Part shown: positions 1-8,488 of the stretch, in pieces | Layout of the letters: every line of letters begins with the position of its first letter | How positions within the stretch are numbered: the first letter of the stretch is position 1 | Program-made: the position numbers and the translations under genes | Assembly: GCA_022508245.1 (NCBI GenBank) | Contig: JAFLVO010000004.1 | Coordinates: forward strand, 1-64,000 | DNA length: 64,000 nt | Direction: 5' to 3' | From: Clostridiales bacterium | Lineage (GTDB): Bacteria > Bacillota > Clostridia > Christensenellales > Borkfalkiaceae | Notes under the pieces: model-generated | Databases searched by the model: none | Told to the model about the DNA's origin: nothing | Seen by the model: the letters and a program-made list of their open reading frames with translations, nothing else

Positions 1-150
1 GGATAGGCGCACGAAACGGCGCGAAAGCGTGTTTGGCACACGCCGAGCGGCGGTTTGGGTGTATGGACCGATAGATTGCCCGTAAAAATGTATCTGTTAG
101 GGCTGAATACCCGTAAACGCAGAATAGTTTTTAATTTTCGTGAGGAGAGT
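1..150 (-). repeat. R element, long form, copy R0 (cut by window edge)
   Basis: Read on the minus strand from about 150 down, this begins with the 5' motif of the dispersed R family (CTCACGAAAATTAAAAACT, then CTATTCTGCG) and continues with about 115 nt that closely match 22130-22255 in copy R3. The match includes the GCGTGT/ACACGC hairpin inside CGGCG/CGCCG. The rest of the element lies left of the window. The 5' end abuts the ribosome binding site of rqcH, which is transcribed in the opposite direction. This stretch holds no gene. Confidence 0.8.
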
Positions 151-154
151 TATC

Positions 155-1816
155 ATGCCGCAGGACGCTTTTACAATTAAATATATAACAAGCGAGCTGC
201 GCGCAAGCCTTGTAGGAGGGAAAATTTCGAAGATAACCCAGCCTTACAAGGATTGCCTTTCATTTATTATATACACACAAAAGGGCTCGGTTAAACTCGA
301 AACCTGTCTTTCGGCGAAGGGCTGCCGCATAAATTTATGTAAAACGGAGTCCCCTGCGCCCAAGATCGCACCCTCCTTTTGTATGCTGCTTCGGAAGCAC
401 CTGCAAAACGCGCAGATTACTAATATAGAGCAAATCGAGGACGAGCGGGTCGTATTTTTAGACTTTTTGTGTACCTCGGAATTTGAAATAGTTCCCATGC
501 GGCTTTATTTAGAGCTTATGGGCAAATACTCCAACGCCGCTCTCGTAAAGGACGGGGTTATCCTCGGTGCGCTCAAGCAGACGGCGATAGGCGAAAACAC
601 AAGACGTGTGCTGTTTTCGGGGGTTAAGTACACCCTGCCTACGGGTCAGGATAAGATTTCCCCGAGCGATAAAAAGGGGCTTGAAAGGCTGTTTGAAAAT
701 AAAACTTCGGATTTGGCAAAGTTTATTTCCGACAATATCAAAGGCGTTGCCTACTCAACCGCTCTCGACATAGCTTTGACCTGCGGAGAAGACGCTACGC
801 TCGAACAAATTCAGGACTATCTCTGCGGCGGCTTTTGCGAGCCCTGCGTAATTTACCATGACGGCGAACCCGTTGATTTTAAGGTACGCTCGGCGGATGA
901 AAGTGCAAAAAAATACCCCTCCGTTCTTGAGGCGCAGGCGGCGTATTATGCATACGTAACGCAAAAGGATGAGTTCGAATTAAAAAAACGCAGAATTCTG
1001 ACGATTTTAAATTCCGCCCTGAAAAAATGCGAAAAGAGGCTGTCTGAAGAGTGCCAGAAGCTGCTTGAGTGTGACGGTGCGGAAAATATTCGCCTGAAGG
1101 GCGAGCTTTTGACGGCGAATCTGTATAAAATAGAGCGGGGCGCGGACAAATTCGAGGCGGTCAACTACTACGACGAGGAGGGCGGCACAATTACGATTGC
1201 GCTAGATAAGAGCCTCTCCCCCGCCGACAACGCACAGAAATTTTTCAAAAAATACGCAAAGCTCAAGCGTACGGCGGCAAGCGTCTCCGAACAAAAGGCA
1301 CAGACCGAGGACAGACTTAAATATCTGAACAGCATAAAGGCTCACCTTTTCTCCGCCGACTGCCTTTGCGACCTACAGGCAATCGAGGAGGAGCTTATAT
1401 CCTGCGGAATTGTAAAACCCGAGGTTCAGCCCAAGAAGAAAAAGGACGAACCTCTTCCCCCGAGGACTTATTTTATTGACGGGTTCAAGATAATTTCGGG
1501 ACGCAACAATCTCCAAAACGACAGACTTTTAAAGAGGCTTGCCCCGAACGATATCTGGCTACACACTCAGAGCTACCACTCTTCTCACGTGGGAATTATC
1601 ACGGAAGGCAAGCCCGTGCCCGACTCGGTGCTGATTGTGGCGGCGGAAATATGCGTAAACTACTCGGACGGCAAAGCAGGCGGGAAAATTCCCGTGGATT
1701 ACGCACTTGCGAAATTCGTTAAAAAGCCGAGCGGCGGCGCGGCGGGATTTGTGGTTTACACCGACTACAAGACCTTGCTTGCCGAGGCAAACCCGCACGA
1801 AAATCTGACGCAATAA
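155..1816 (+). CDS. rqcH: RqcH / Rqc2 homolog, NFACT family (fibronectin-binding A-like)
   Basis: Ribosome-associated quality-control factor. In the family it binds obstructed 50S subunits carrying peptidyl-tRNA and recruits tRNA-Ala to add C-terminal alanine tails. The protein shows the expected layout: an NFACT-N domain in the first ~200 residues (start MPQDAFTIKYI), a coiled-coil middle with KRRILTILNSALKKCEKRL, and a C-terminal NFACT-R domain with NDIWLHTQSYHSSHVGII. Length 553 aa is normal. The frame is open back to a GTG at 140, but the ATG at 155 follows GAGGAG and gives the conserved MPQD start, so I use 155. Function is well supported by family; nothing in the sequence shows its regulation. 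Confidence 0.93.
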   Translation: MPQDAFTIKYITSELRASLVGGKISKITQPYKDCLSFIIYTQKGSVKLETCLSAKGCRINLCKTESPAPKIAPSFCMLLRKHLQNAQITNIEQIEDERVVFLDFLCTSEFEIVPMRLYLELMGKYSNAALVKDGVILGALKQTAIGENTRRVLFSGVKYTLPTGQDKISPSDKKGLERLFENKTSDLAKFISDNIKGVAYSTALDIALTCGEDATLEQIQDYLCGGFCEPCVIYHDGEPVDFKVRSADESAKKYPSVLEAQAAYYAYVTQKDEFELKKRRILTILNSALKKCEKRLSEECQKLLECDGAENIRLKGELLTANLYKIERGADKFEAVNYYDEEGGTITIALDKSLSPADNAQKFFKKYAKLKRTAASVSEQKAQTEDRLKYLNSIKAHLFSADCLCDLQAIEEELISCGIVKPEVQPKKKKDEPLPPRTYFIDGFKIISGRNNLQNDRLLKRLAPNDIWLHTQSYHSSHVGIITEGKPVPDSVLIVAAEICVNYSDGKAGGKIPVDYALAKFVKKPSGGAAGFVVYTDYKTLLAEANPHENLTQ

Positions 1817-1857
1817 ATTAAGATAATCTAACACATATGCATATAAAGGAATAAATT

Positions 1858-2322
1858 ATGGCAGAACAGAACACAAATCAGACTGCGCAAACCGCACAGA
1901 CAACTCAACCCGCACAAGCCCCCGTAAGTGCGCCTGCAGCTACCCCGCCTCAAGCGTCACAACCCGCCGCACCGCAGACTACGCAGGCAAGCGCTACTGC
2001 GCCCGTACAAAGCGGGTCGGCTGTTGCCGAGCAAGTCAAGGGCGAAGATGCTAAAAGGCCCGGCAAGACATATTTTATCGTTGCGCTTGTATGCACTGCG
2101 CTCGGCGTACTGTTTTTCGCTCTTACCTTTACTCCCCTTGCGGTATATTCGCTGCTTGCCGCAATTCTATTTTGCATTGCCTCAATCTCCTTTTTGGGAG
2201 CACAGAAGAAAATGCTGAACTTTAAAGGCGTTTTGATTCTTAATATTGTTACTTATATAATTTTTATCGGACTTATCGCCTTCTTCGTCGGCGGAGTAAT
2301 CTGGAGTATGTCGGCGCAATGA
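1858..2322 (+). CDS. Small membrane protein with Pro/Ala/Gln-rich N-terminus
   Basis: Not recognised. 154 aa. Residues 1-60 are low complexity (repeated TAQT, QPAAPQ, QAS) and probably disordered. Residues ~70-150 form two to three hydrophobic segments (FIVALVCTALGVLFFALTF, LLAAILFCIASISFL, ILNIVTYIIFIGLIAFFVGG). The layout suggests a cytoplasmic disordered tail on a small integral membrane domain. It lies 41 bp after rqcH with AAAGGA before the start and may be co-transcribed. A weak CCCG/CGGG hairpin follows the stop. No function is proposed. Confidence 0.75.
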   Translation: MAEQNTNQTAQTAQTTQPAQAPVSAPAATPPQASQPAAPQTTQASATAPVQSGSAVAEQVKGEDAKRPGKTYFIVALVCTALGVLFFALTFTPLAVYSLLAAILFCIASISFLGAQKKMLNFKGVLILNIVTYIIFIGLIAFFVGGVIWSMSAQ

Positions 2323-2400
2323 CGCCCGTTAAAGCGGGTTCGGGCAGAAATTGTCCGGTTATAGTTTAAATTCCGTTAAAAGTGTTCAATAATAATATAA

Positions 2401-2763
2401 ATGGACACGATTAACCGCAATATACTTGCAAAAATAAACTCTTCTGCTCAAAAGGGCGCATATATTATTTTGTCCGAGGAGGACTTTAAAGAGACACTCG
2501 GCACCCAAATTGACGGCGAAAGCATTTCAAACGCCTGCAAGGAGCTTTCAAACGAGGGATATATTGACCTTAAATATGCGGGCGGGGGAATGTTCTGCGT
2601 TGCGCCTTTAAAGGATTTCGTTGCAGAACCGGAGCCCGAATTTGAAGAGGATGAACGCGAAGTCGTTGTAGTGAGGACGGGCACGGCGGCGGCTTTTTTT
2701 GCGGCATTATTGGGCGGAGCTTTGGGAAGCATAATTGTTTCCCTCATTATTTCGGTAATATAG
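2401..2763 (+). CDS. Winged-helix-like, tail-anchored small protein (paralogue 1)
   Basis: 120 aa, unknown function. Residues 1-75 look like a small winged helix: helix 'NRNILAKINS', then 'SNACKELSNEGYIDLKYAGGGMFCVAPL', which resembles a recognition helix plus beta wing. An acidic linker (EPEPEFEEDERE) follows, then a single C-terminal hydrophobic helix (AAFFAALLGGALGSIIVSLII), as in a tail-anchored protein. The next gene has the same plan and starts one base after this stop. There is no clear ribosome binding site; an AT-rich TAATAT box ends 2 nt before the ATG, so the message may be leaderless. The DNA-binding role is inference from the fold pattern. Confidence 0.7.
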   Translation: MDTINRNILAKINSSAQKGAYIILSEEDFKETLGTQIDGESISNACKELSNEGYIDLKYAGGGMFCVAPLKDFVAEPEPEFEEDEREVVVVRTGTAAAFFAALLGGALGSIIVSLIISVI

Positions 2764-3123
2764 ATGCTTTCAAAATGCGAAAACGAGGTGATGACCGCCG
2801 TATATGATTTGTGCGACGGAACGGAGAGCTGCCTTATCTCCCACCTCGATATAATGTCGGTGCTGCCCGCCAAGCGCCGCTACAGTGAAGAAAGACTTGA
2901 AGAAATACTTTTAAATTTGAAAAACGACGGATATTTCGACCTGATTTTGTCCGAGAGAAAGGGCGAAAAGATGTACGTCATAAACCTAAAAGAGAGCGGC
3001 TTTTCATTCAAAAGGCAAAAAAATCAGCAGAAAAGGGATATAGAATTTAAAATTCTGCTCGCATTTGTCGGCGCGGTTGCAACCTTTATATTCGGACTTA
3101 TATTAAAAGCGTTATTCGGTTAG
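2764..3123 (+). CDS. Winged-helix-like, tail-anchored small protein (paralogue 2)
   Basis: 119 aa. It has the same architecture as the preceding gene: an N-terminal helical region, 'SEERLEEILLNLKNDGYFDLILSERKGEKMYVINL' reading as helix plus two-stranded wing, a basic linker (KRQKNQQKRD), and a terminal membrane helix (ILLAFVGAVATFIFGLILKALFG). It starts directly after the upstream TAG, so the two are translationally coupled and probably act together, perhaps as a membrane-tethered heterodimer (inference). The stop codon touches the start of repeat copy R1. Function unknown. Confidence 0.72.
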   Translation: MLSKCENEVMTAVYDLCDGTESCLISHLDIMSVLPAKRRYSEERLEEILLNLKNDGYFDLILSERKGEKMYVINLKESGFSFKRQKNQQKRDIEFKILLAFVGAVATFIFGLILKALFG

Positions 3124-3312
3124 TTCACAAAAATTAAAAACTATTATGCGTTTTCAATTTTTCGTGATTTCGGGAACTATGTCCCCCTTGACGTGATTAT
3201 TAAGAGCAAACATTTATTAAATCACGTCAATTCCCCTCCACGGAGGCGAATGTATTCGCAAATTGAGTGTGGCGCCCAAAAGCGTGGTTTTGGGCGCCAC
3301 CGTTAAAATATT
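3122..3312 (+). repeat. R element, short form, copy R1
   Basis: Structured repeat starting at GTTCACAAAAATTA, directly on the stop codon of the upstream gene. Helices visible: P0 (TCACAAAAATT / AATTTTTCGTGA), P1 (GGGAAC/GTCCCC, one mismatch), P2 (TTGACGTGATT / AATCACGTCAA, 11 bp perfect), P3 (GCGAA-tgta-TTCGC), P4 (GGCGCCCAAAA / TTTTGGGCGCC, 11 bp perfect). Conserved linkers are AGCAAACA in the P2 loop, TTCCCCTCCAC after P2 and CAAATTGAGTG after P3. The 14-bp 5' sequence recurs at 3322-3335, just past the 3' end. Confidence 0.85.
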
Positions 3313-3318
3313 AGAACC

Positions 3319-3377
3319 GTTCACAAAAATTATACGCTATATATGCGCGCGACCCGATTTTTTCGGGTCGCGCGCAT
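3319..3377 (+). other. Second R 5' motif followed by a 14-bp perfect hairpin
   Basis: A second copy of the R-element 5' motif (GTTCACAAAAATTA) is followed by an AT-rich stretch and a 14-bp perfect inverted repeat: ATGCGCGCGACCCG at 3343-3356 and its complement at 3364-3377, loop ATTTTTT. No T-run follows on either strand, so it is not a standard terminator. The rest of the 3124-3479 gap holds R1 and the promoter of the next gene. Confidence 0.7.
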
Positions 3378-3417
3378 CAATATTATATATTGAAGTTAAA
3401 TTTGGAATTGTTTTTAT

Positions 3418-3446
3418 TTGCAATTTGCAAAGACTTTTGATATAAT
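3418..3446 (+). promoter_or_regulatory. Promoter for 3480 gene
   Basis: TTGCAA at 3418-3423, 17-bp spacer, TATAAT at 3441-3446. This gives a leader of about 27 nt before the ATG at 3480. The same TTGCAA-17-TATAAT spacing precedes tRNA-Val at 59.3 kb. Confidence 0.7.
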
Positions 3447-3479
3447 ATCTTAAAAATATTTATTTTTCAGGCAAAAAGT

Positions 3480-4778
3480 ATGAAACACAAGAAAGGCTTA
3501 ATAGTTTTTACAGCTCTGTTTTCGGTTGTCGTATTCCTTTCAATATTCCTGATGATGTGGTTTTGGGGCGACAGCTACGAAGATTTTAACGACAGCTTCC
3601 GCGAGGAGATTGCTATTCCCGGTCTCGACGAGGGTGCATGTCCCCAAGGACTTGCAACCGCCAATCACAAGTTTTACAACAAGGACGGCGAGCTTGAGTA
3701 CGTTTTAGACGCGGAGGGCAACCCCACTAATCAGGAAAAGAAGCAGGAATACTACTTTATTTCGGCTTACTTTAAGGACAAGCCCTCGCGTATATACGTT
3801 ACGGGCAGAACGAGCGGGTATCTTGGCTACGTTTCTCTCTGCCGTGACGGCGAACCCTTTTACGGCCACGTGGGCGGAATTGCCACCAACGGTACGGTAT
3901 TCTGGATTGGCTCGGAGAGCACCGTTTACTGCATAAAGCGCACCGTAAACGACTACGACAATGCTGTTGACGAAATTGTCCGACTGAGCATTTCAAAGAG
4001 TGTACTCGACCTTCAAGGCGAAAACACTACCTCTTTTAAGGTAAACGGCAGTGCGTCGTTTGTCAACTATTACAGGACGTCGTCAAGCTCCAACACCTCT
4101 ACCGAGAGGCTGTACGTGGGCGAGTTCTACCGCGCAGGCAATTACGAGACACCCGAAAACCACCACATTACCCTTCCCGACGGCAGCGTGAACAGGGCGT
4201 TTATGTACGAGTACAATATCTCCTCCTCCACCGAGTACGGTCTTTCGGTAATTTCCAGCAGCGATAAACTCAACAAACAGGTGCCCAAAGTGCAGAGAAT
4301 TTACTCCATTCCCGACAGAATTCAGGGCGTGGCAAGAGTTTCGGGCAGCGACGAAGGCTCGAGAGGAGACGTTTTGATTCTCTCGCAGAGCTACGGACTT
4401 GTAAACTCCGAAATTATGCTGTATAACTTCAAGACCATTGAAAAGAGCGGAAATTACGTATCTTACTCCACTATCGACAGCAAAGGCTTTGAGTACCCCG
4501 ACGTAACTTACGGTAACGTAAGACCCTACTACGATACAAGCGTCAACGTATATTACGTTTACGGAAACAGCCGTTCAAAGACTGTCGACGCAAAGGGCAA
4601 CACCATTTACCCCTCCTTCATAAGGACGTACAGCCTGCCCTCTATGTCCGAAGGGCTTGCAGTCAGCTCGGACGACAGAGTCAATATCCTGTTTGAATCT
4701 TCGGCTAAAAAATATAAGGCTTTTGTAAGACAGCCTCTTGACAAGGTCTACAGCTTCAGACCTTCACATGTAAAATAA
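3480..4778 (+). CDS. Membrane-anchored extracellular protein, probable beta-propeller
   Basis: Unknown function, 432 aa. A basic N-terminus (MKHKKG) and one hydrophobic segment (LIVFTALFSVVVFLSIFLMMWFW) act as an uncleaved signal anchor. The remaining ~400 residues are polar and rich in Tyr, Ser and Asp, with many short beta-strand blocks such as 'SRIYVTGRTSGYLGYVSL', 'TVFWIGSESTVYCI' and 'YYDTSVNVYYVYGNS', like a repeated-blade propeller. 'VPKVQRIYSIPDRIQGVARV' suits the same fold. It is a single transcription unit with its own promoter and terminator. The propeller assignment is inference from strand periodicity. Confidence 0.7.
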   Translation: MKHKKGLIVFTALFSVVVFLSIFLMMWFWGDSYEDFNDSFREEIAIPGLDEGACPQGLATANHKFYNKDGELEYVLDAEGNPTNQEKKQEYYFISAYFKDKPSRIYVTGRTSGYLGYVSLCRDGEPFYGHVGGIATNGTVFWIGSESTVYCIKRTVNDYDNAVDEIVRLSISKSVLDLQGENTTSFKVNGSASFVNYYRTSSSSNTSTERLYVGEFYRAGNYETPENHHITLPDGSVNRAFMYEYNISSSTEYGLSVISSSDKLNKQVPKVQRIYSIPDRIQGVARVSGSDEGSRGDVLILSQSYGLVNSEIMLYNFKTIEKSGNYVSYSTIDSKGFEYPDVTYGNVRPYYDTSVNVYYVYGNSRSKTVDAKGNTIYPSFIRTYSLPSMSEGLAVSSDDRVNILFESSAKKYKAFVRQPLDKVYSFRPSHVK

Positions 4779-4790
4779 ATATTTGACGAC

Positions 4791-4822
4791 AAATTCCTTG
4801 CTACTTTGCGCAAGGAATTTTT
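4791..4822 (+). terminator. Rho-independent terminator
   Basis: AAATTCCTTG (4791-4800), 10-nt loop, CAAGGAATTT followed by TTTC. It lies 13 bp after the stop of the 3480 gene. Confidence 0.7.
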
Positions 4823-4853
4823 CATAATCTAAGTCACGCAGTAGAATATTATA

Positions 4854-4886
4854 AAAGGCGGTTGCGCAGGTTGCGCAACCGCCTTT
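4854..4886 (-). terminator. Hairpin terminator of the M18 aminopeptidase gene
   Basis: 15-bp inverted repeat: AAAGGCGGTTGCGCA at 4854-4868 and its complement at 4872-4886, with a short loop. It lies just past the stop of the convergent gene at 4898 and ends in CCTTTTAT on the minus strand. Confidence 0.65.
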
Positions 4887-4897
4887 AAATTTATTTT

Positions 4898-6277
4898 TTA
4901 TTTGCAAAATGCGAGGCAGGCAAGATAAAGTGAATAAATATCTGCTTTTGAAATGAGCTCGTAGGGAGCATGCATGGAGAGTACGGGAACGCCTACGTCT
5001 ACCGTATCTATGCCGAGATTTGCAATATATTTTGCAACGGTGCCGCCTCCGCCGATGTCGATTGCGCCAAGCTCGCCCGTCTGCCAGATAACGCCGTCCT
5101 TATCCAGAATATCGCGGATATAGCCCATAAATTCTGCGTGGGTGTCGTTGGTTGAATTCTTACCACGCGAGCCCGTGTACTTGGAAACTGCCGCACCGCA
5201 GGAGATAAAAGTAGAATTGCTCTTTTCGTATACCGAAGCAAACGCGGGGTCGTAGCCGGCAGTAACGTCAGCCGAGATGCACTTTGAGTTGTATCTTACT
5301 TCGATGGGGTTTGCGCCAAGTGAATTTGCGATTGTGTCGATAACGTCGCAGATGACCTTGCTCTGCATACCTGTGGTACCGTCGCTGCCCACCTCCTCTT
5401 TGTCGGCGAATACCGCAATAACCGTGTGGGGAGAGCTTGCGTCCATATCGAAAATCGCACGCATTTCGGGATAAGCGCACACCTTGTCATCGTGTCCGTA
5501 AGCGGAAATAAGCGCCTTATCAAAGCCTACGTCGCGCGCCTTGCCTGCGGGAACGAAGCAAAGCTCCGAGCACTGCAAGTCGACTTCCGTCATACCGTAT
5601 TTTTTGTTTAAGAGCTTGAGTATTGCGTTCTTTATGCTTTCCTTGTCCTTTTCGTCCTCTTCGCCGACTGCGGGAAGTCCGCCTATGATTGCGTTGAGGC
5701 TTTCGCCGTCAATTACCTTTGCCGCGGGCTTTGTAATCTGTTCGCCCGAAAGGTGGGGAAGAAGGTCTGTTATGTAAAAAATAGGGTCGTCCTCGTCCTC
5801 GCCTACGCACACTTCCTGACATTTCCCGCCGGGGAGCATAACCACGCCGTGCAACGCAAGGGGCAGAGCCGTCCACTGGTACTTTTTAATTCCGCCGTAA
5901 TAATGCGTCTTTAAAAAGCACATTCCCGAGTCCTCGAACATGGGGTTGGGCTTTAAATCGAGGCGGGGCGAATCTACGTGAGCAACCATTATTCTAACAC
6001 CGTGCTCGGCAACACTCTCCTTACCAACTCTTATTAAGAACACGTTTTTATTCCTGTTGATGAAGTAGCGCTTATCCCCCGCTTTCAGCTTTTCCGAGAA
6101 GGAAAAAGGCTTGAATCCGTTCTCTTCGGCAAGCTTTTTGGCGGTTATAGCCGCGTCGCGCTCGGTCTTGGAATTGTCGAGGAACTTTTTATATCCCTCG
6201 GAAAATTCGTAAATTTTTTCAAGTTCTTTCGCGTCAGCCTGTTTATAGACGTTTTTACGTTCGTATTTTAGATCCAT
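4898..6277 (-). CDS. M18 family aminopeptidase (aspartyl aminopeptidase-like)
   Basis: Dinuclear zinc aminopeptidase that removes N-terminal, often acidic, residues from peptides in the cytoplasm. M18 signatures are visible: VAHVDSPRLDLKPNP near residue 90 (zinc-binding His), the central SAYGHDDKVCAYP, ADKEEVGSDGTTGM near residue 295 (catalytic Glu and zinc ligand), and the C-terminal VPVLSMHAPYELISKAD (zinc His). Length 459 aa is normal. Start ATG at 6277 has AGGAG upstream. It is monocistronic with its own hairpin terminator. Substrate preference cannot be read from the sequence. Confidence 0.93.
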   Translation of the reverse strand: MDLKYERKNVYKQADAKELEKIYEFSEGYKKFLDNSKTERDAAITAKKLAEENGFKPFSFSEKLKAGDKRYFINRNKNVFLIRVGKESVAEHGVRIMVAHVDSPRLDLKPNPMFEDSGMCFLKTHYYGGIKKYQWTALPLALHGVVMLPGGKCQEVCVGEDEDDPIFYITDLLPHLSGEQITKPAAKVIDGESLNAIIGGLPAVGEEDEKDKESIKNAILKLLNKKYGMTEVDLQCSELCFVPAGKARDVGFDKALISAYGHDDKVCAYPEMRAIFDMDASSPHTVIAVFADKEEVGSDGTTGMQSKVICDVIDTIANSLGANPIEVRYNSKCISADVTAGYDPAFASVYEKSNSTFISCGAAVSKYTGSRGKNSTNDTHAEFMGYIRDILDKDGVIWQTGELGAIDIGGGGTVAKYIANLGIDTVDVGVPVLSMHAPYELISKADIYSLYLACLAFCK

Positions 6278-6452
6278 ATAATTACTCCTTTAAATTAGTA
6301 GCAAATTTTCAGCCGTATGTTATTATACATATCATAATTAAAATTGTCAATTAATAATTTGCTTACTATTTTTCTTTGCCTCATAAAAATGACGGAAAAG
6401 TTCAAAAAACCCAAATCGCATTACAAAATATGAAAATATTTATTATTACTTA

Positions 6453-6481
6453 TTTACTATTTATAAATAATGTGATATAAT
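6453..6481 (+). promoter_or_regulatory. Promoter giving a near-leaderless message for 6491
   Basis: TTTACT (6453-6458), 17-bp spacer, TATAAT (6476-6481). The ATG at 6491 is 9 nt beyond the -10 box, so the predicted transcript begins 0-3 nt before the start codon. The rest of 6278-6490 is AT-rich and I see nothing else in it. Confidence 0.65.
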
Positions 6482-6490
6482 AGACAAGAT

Positions 6491-7012
6491 ATGTATTCAA
6501 AAAGCGGAACAGCAAAAAAAATAGCGGTCTTGTCCCTTTTGACGGGTCTGAGCCTTATAATGTTCATAGTAGAAAACCTGCTTCCTCCCCTATTTATTCC
6601 GGGGGCGAAATTGGGACTTGCAAATATTTTTTCCTTTGCCGCGCTTATATTATACTCCCCCGTTGAGGCGTTTTTGGTGCTTACAGCCCGCACTGTTCTG
6701 GGTGCGGTGTTTGCGGGGAATTTATCCGCTCTTTTATACTCGTTCACGGGCGGGGCGGTGTCTATGGCGGTCTCCTCCGTCCTGATATACACCCTTTACC
6801 CCAAAATTTCGGTTATGGCGGTATCCGTTGCGGCGGCCGTACTTCATAATATTACGCAGAATATAATTTTCGTGCTATTGACAGGTTCTGCTTTATTATT
6901 CGGTTATATGCCCTACCTTGCGCTTATAGGAATTTTCTCCGGCGGGGTAGTCGGCGGAATTACTCTTGTTATTTTCAAGGGAATACCAACTAAATTACTA
7001 ATGGAGGTTTGA
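6491..7012 (+). CDS. Gx transporter family / HepS1-like membrane protein
   Basis: 173 aa with five or six membrane helices. It matches the Gx transporter (Heptaprenyl_synt, PF07456) family, whose members recall ECF S components and in Clostridia sit beside rnf or NusG-II genes. Visible features: VENLLPPLFIPGAKLGLANI (the conserved P-G-A-K-LGLAN motif), AFLVLTARTVLGAVFAGN and GGAVSMAVSSV. It ends 3 nt before rnfC, with GGAGG of rnfC inside its last codons, so it belongs to the rnf operon. The annotated 'heptaprenyl diphosphate synthase component I' name is doubtful; small-molecule uptake is likelier. Confidence 0.82.
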   Translation: MYSKSGTAKKIAVLSLLTGLSLIMFIVENLLPPLFIPGAKLGLANIFSFAALILYSPVEAFLVLTARTVLGAVFAGNLSALLYSFTGGAVSMAVSSVLIYTLYPKISVMAVSVAAAVLHNITQNIIFVLLTGSALLFGYMPYLALIGIFSGGVVGGITLVIFKGIPTKLLMEV

Positions 7013-7015
7013 TAT

Positions 7016-8488
7016 TTGAAAGCAGTAAAAGGCAAACTTTACTTCGGCGGCATTCATCCCAAAGGAGCGAAATCCCTTACGGAAAACGCTCAAACCCGGG
7101 TGATGCCGGCGCCGTCCACCGTTTATATTTCGCTTTCGCAGTCGCTCGGCAAGCCCGCGGTACCCGCGGTTGAAATCGGGGCGAAAGTCTGCGAGGGCGA
7201 GCTCATTGCAAGAGCCGACGGACCTATTTCGTCCGACGTTTTCTCAAGCGTGAGCGGTACCGTCACAGAGATTAAAGAGCTGACCGGCGCAAACGGCGCA
7301 AGGGAAAAATTTATAGTTATAAATAATGACGGAGAGGGCAAAAAGAAGTATTTTGAACCACTCTCTTCGCCGAGTGCGGACGAGATAAAAGCAAGAATCC
7401 GCGACTGCGGTATCGTAGGTCTTGGCGGTGCGGGCTTCCCCACGGCTGTAAAGGTTGCGCCGAGAACGCCCGTTGACACACTTATTTTAAACGGCGCGGA
7501 GTGCGAACCCTATTTGACCTGCGACCACAGACTTATGCTTGAAAATACCGACGATATTGCCCGCGGCGCAAGATATATTGCTAAGGCTTTGGGCATTTCG
7601 AATATCGTAATCGGCATTGAGGCGAACAAGCCCGCCTGCATTAAAGCGTTCGAGCCGTACGAGGATATTAAGGTTATAATCTTGCGCAAGCAGTACCCTA
7701 TGGGCGGCGAAAAACAGCTTATCTACGTTACGACGGGCAGAAAGGTCGGACTTGGAAAGCTTCCTGCCGACAGCGGAGTTGTCGTTCAGAACGTGTCAAC
7801 CTGCTTTGCCGTGTGCGAGGCGATTGAAAAGGGCAAGCCACTCTACGAGCGCATCGTGACCGTTTCGGGCAAGGGCATTACCACCCCTTCAAACCTCAGA
7901 GTCAAGGTAGGCACCTGCATTAAGGACATAGTGGAGTTCTGCGGCGGCGAGACCAAGAAAATTGTAAATATCGTGGACGAAAACGGCAATACAACGACGG
8001 CAGAAAAGCCCGTATCCCCCAAAAAGGCAATTCAGGGCGGACCTATGACGGGTGTTGCGCTTGCGACTTACGACGTATATACGCACAAGACGACCTCGGG
8101 TGTTTTGCTCCTATCCGAGGACGAGGCGGCGGCTGAAGAGCCCACTCCCTGCTTAAACTGCGGAAAGTGCGCCGACATTTGCCCCATGCACCTCATGCCC
8201 ATGAACACGGCGTTCTATTCCGCTGCAGGCGACTTCGAGGCGGCGGCGAAATACGGCAACACTCCATCCTGCATAGAGTGCGGTGCGTGTGAGTACACCT
8301 GCCCTGCTAAACGCCCCTTAATTCAGGCGATAAGGGCTACGAAGGCGTATTTGCGCTCAAAGTCCTCAATTCCCTCGGGTCCCAAGCCCGTCGACCAGAA
8401 GGGCAGAAGCGCACCCTCCGTGGCTCCTACCCTTTCGGGCAAGGCAGAAACGCCTTCAGACAACGAAAAGGAGAAAAACAATGGATAA
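7016..8488 (+). CDS. rnfC: Electron transport complex subunit RnfC
   Basis: Peripheral subunit of the Rnf ferredoxin:NAD+ oxidoreductase. It binds FMN and NADH and carries two [4Fe-4S] clusters. Visible: a biotinyl/barrel-sandwich-like N-terminus, the flavin/NADH core VGLGGAGFPTAVKVAP and LILNGAECEPYLTCD, then two cluster motifs near residues 380-430 (CLNCGKCADICP and CIECGACEYTCP). The start is TTG at 7016 with GGAGG 8 nt upstream; no in-frame ATG fits. Length 490 aa includes a short Pro/Ser-rich C-terminal tail. It overlaps rnfD by 8 bp. Confidence 0.96.
   Translation: MKAVKGKLYFGGIHPKGAKSLTENAQTRVMPAPSTVYISLSQSLGKPAVPAVEIGAKVCEGELIARADGPISSDVFSSVSGTVTEIKELTGANGAREKFIVINNDGEGKKKYFEPLSSPSADEIKARIRDCGIVGLGGAGFPTAVKVAPRTPVDTLILNGAECEPYLTCDHRLMLENTDDIARGARYIAKALGISNIVIGIEANKPACIKAFEPYEDIKVIILRKQYPMGGEKQLIYVTTGRKVGLGKLPADSGVVVQNVSTCFAVCEAIEKGKPLYERIVTVSGKGITTPSNLRVKVGTCIKDIVEFCGGETKKIVNIVDENGNTTTAEKPVSPKKAIQGGPMTGVALATYDVYTHKTTSGVLLLSEDEAAAEEPTPCLNCGKCADICPMHLMPMNTAFYSAAGDFEAAAKYGNTPSCIECGACEYTCPAKRPLIQAIRATKAYLRSKSSIPSGPKPVDQKGRSAPSVAPTLSGKAETPSDNEKEKNNG

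Noticed and set aside
140-154. GTG start at 140 for rqcH
   Set aside because: The ATG at 155 follows a better-placed GAGGAG and gives the conserved MPQD start.
3343-3377. Rho-independent terminator at the 14-bp hairpin
   Set aside because: No T-run follows on either strand.
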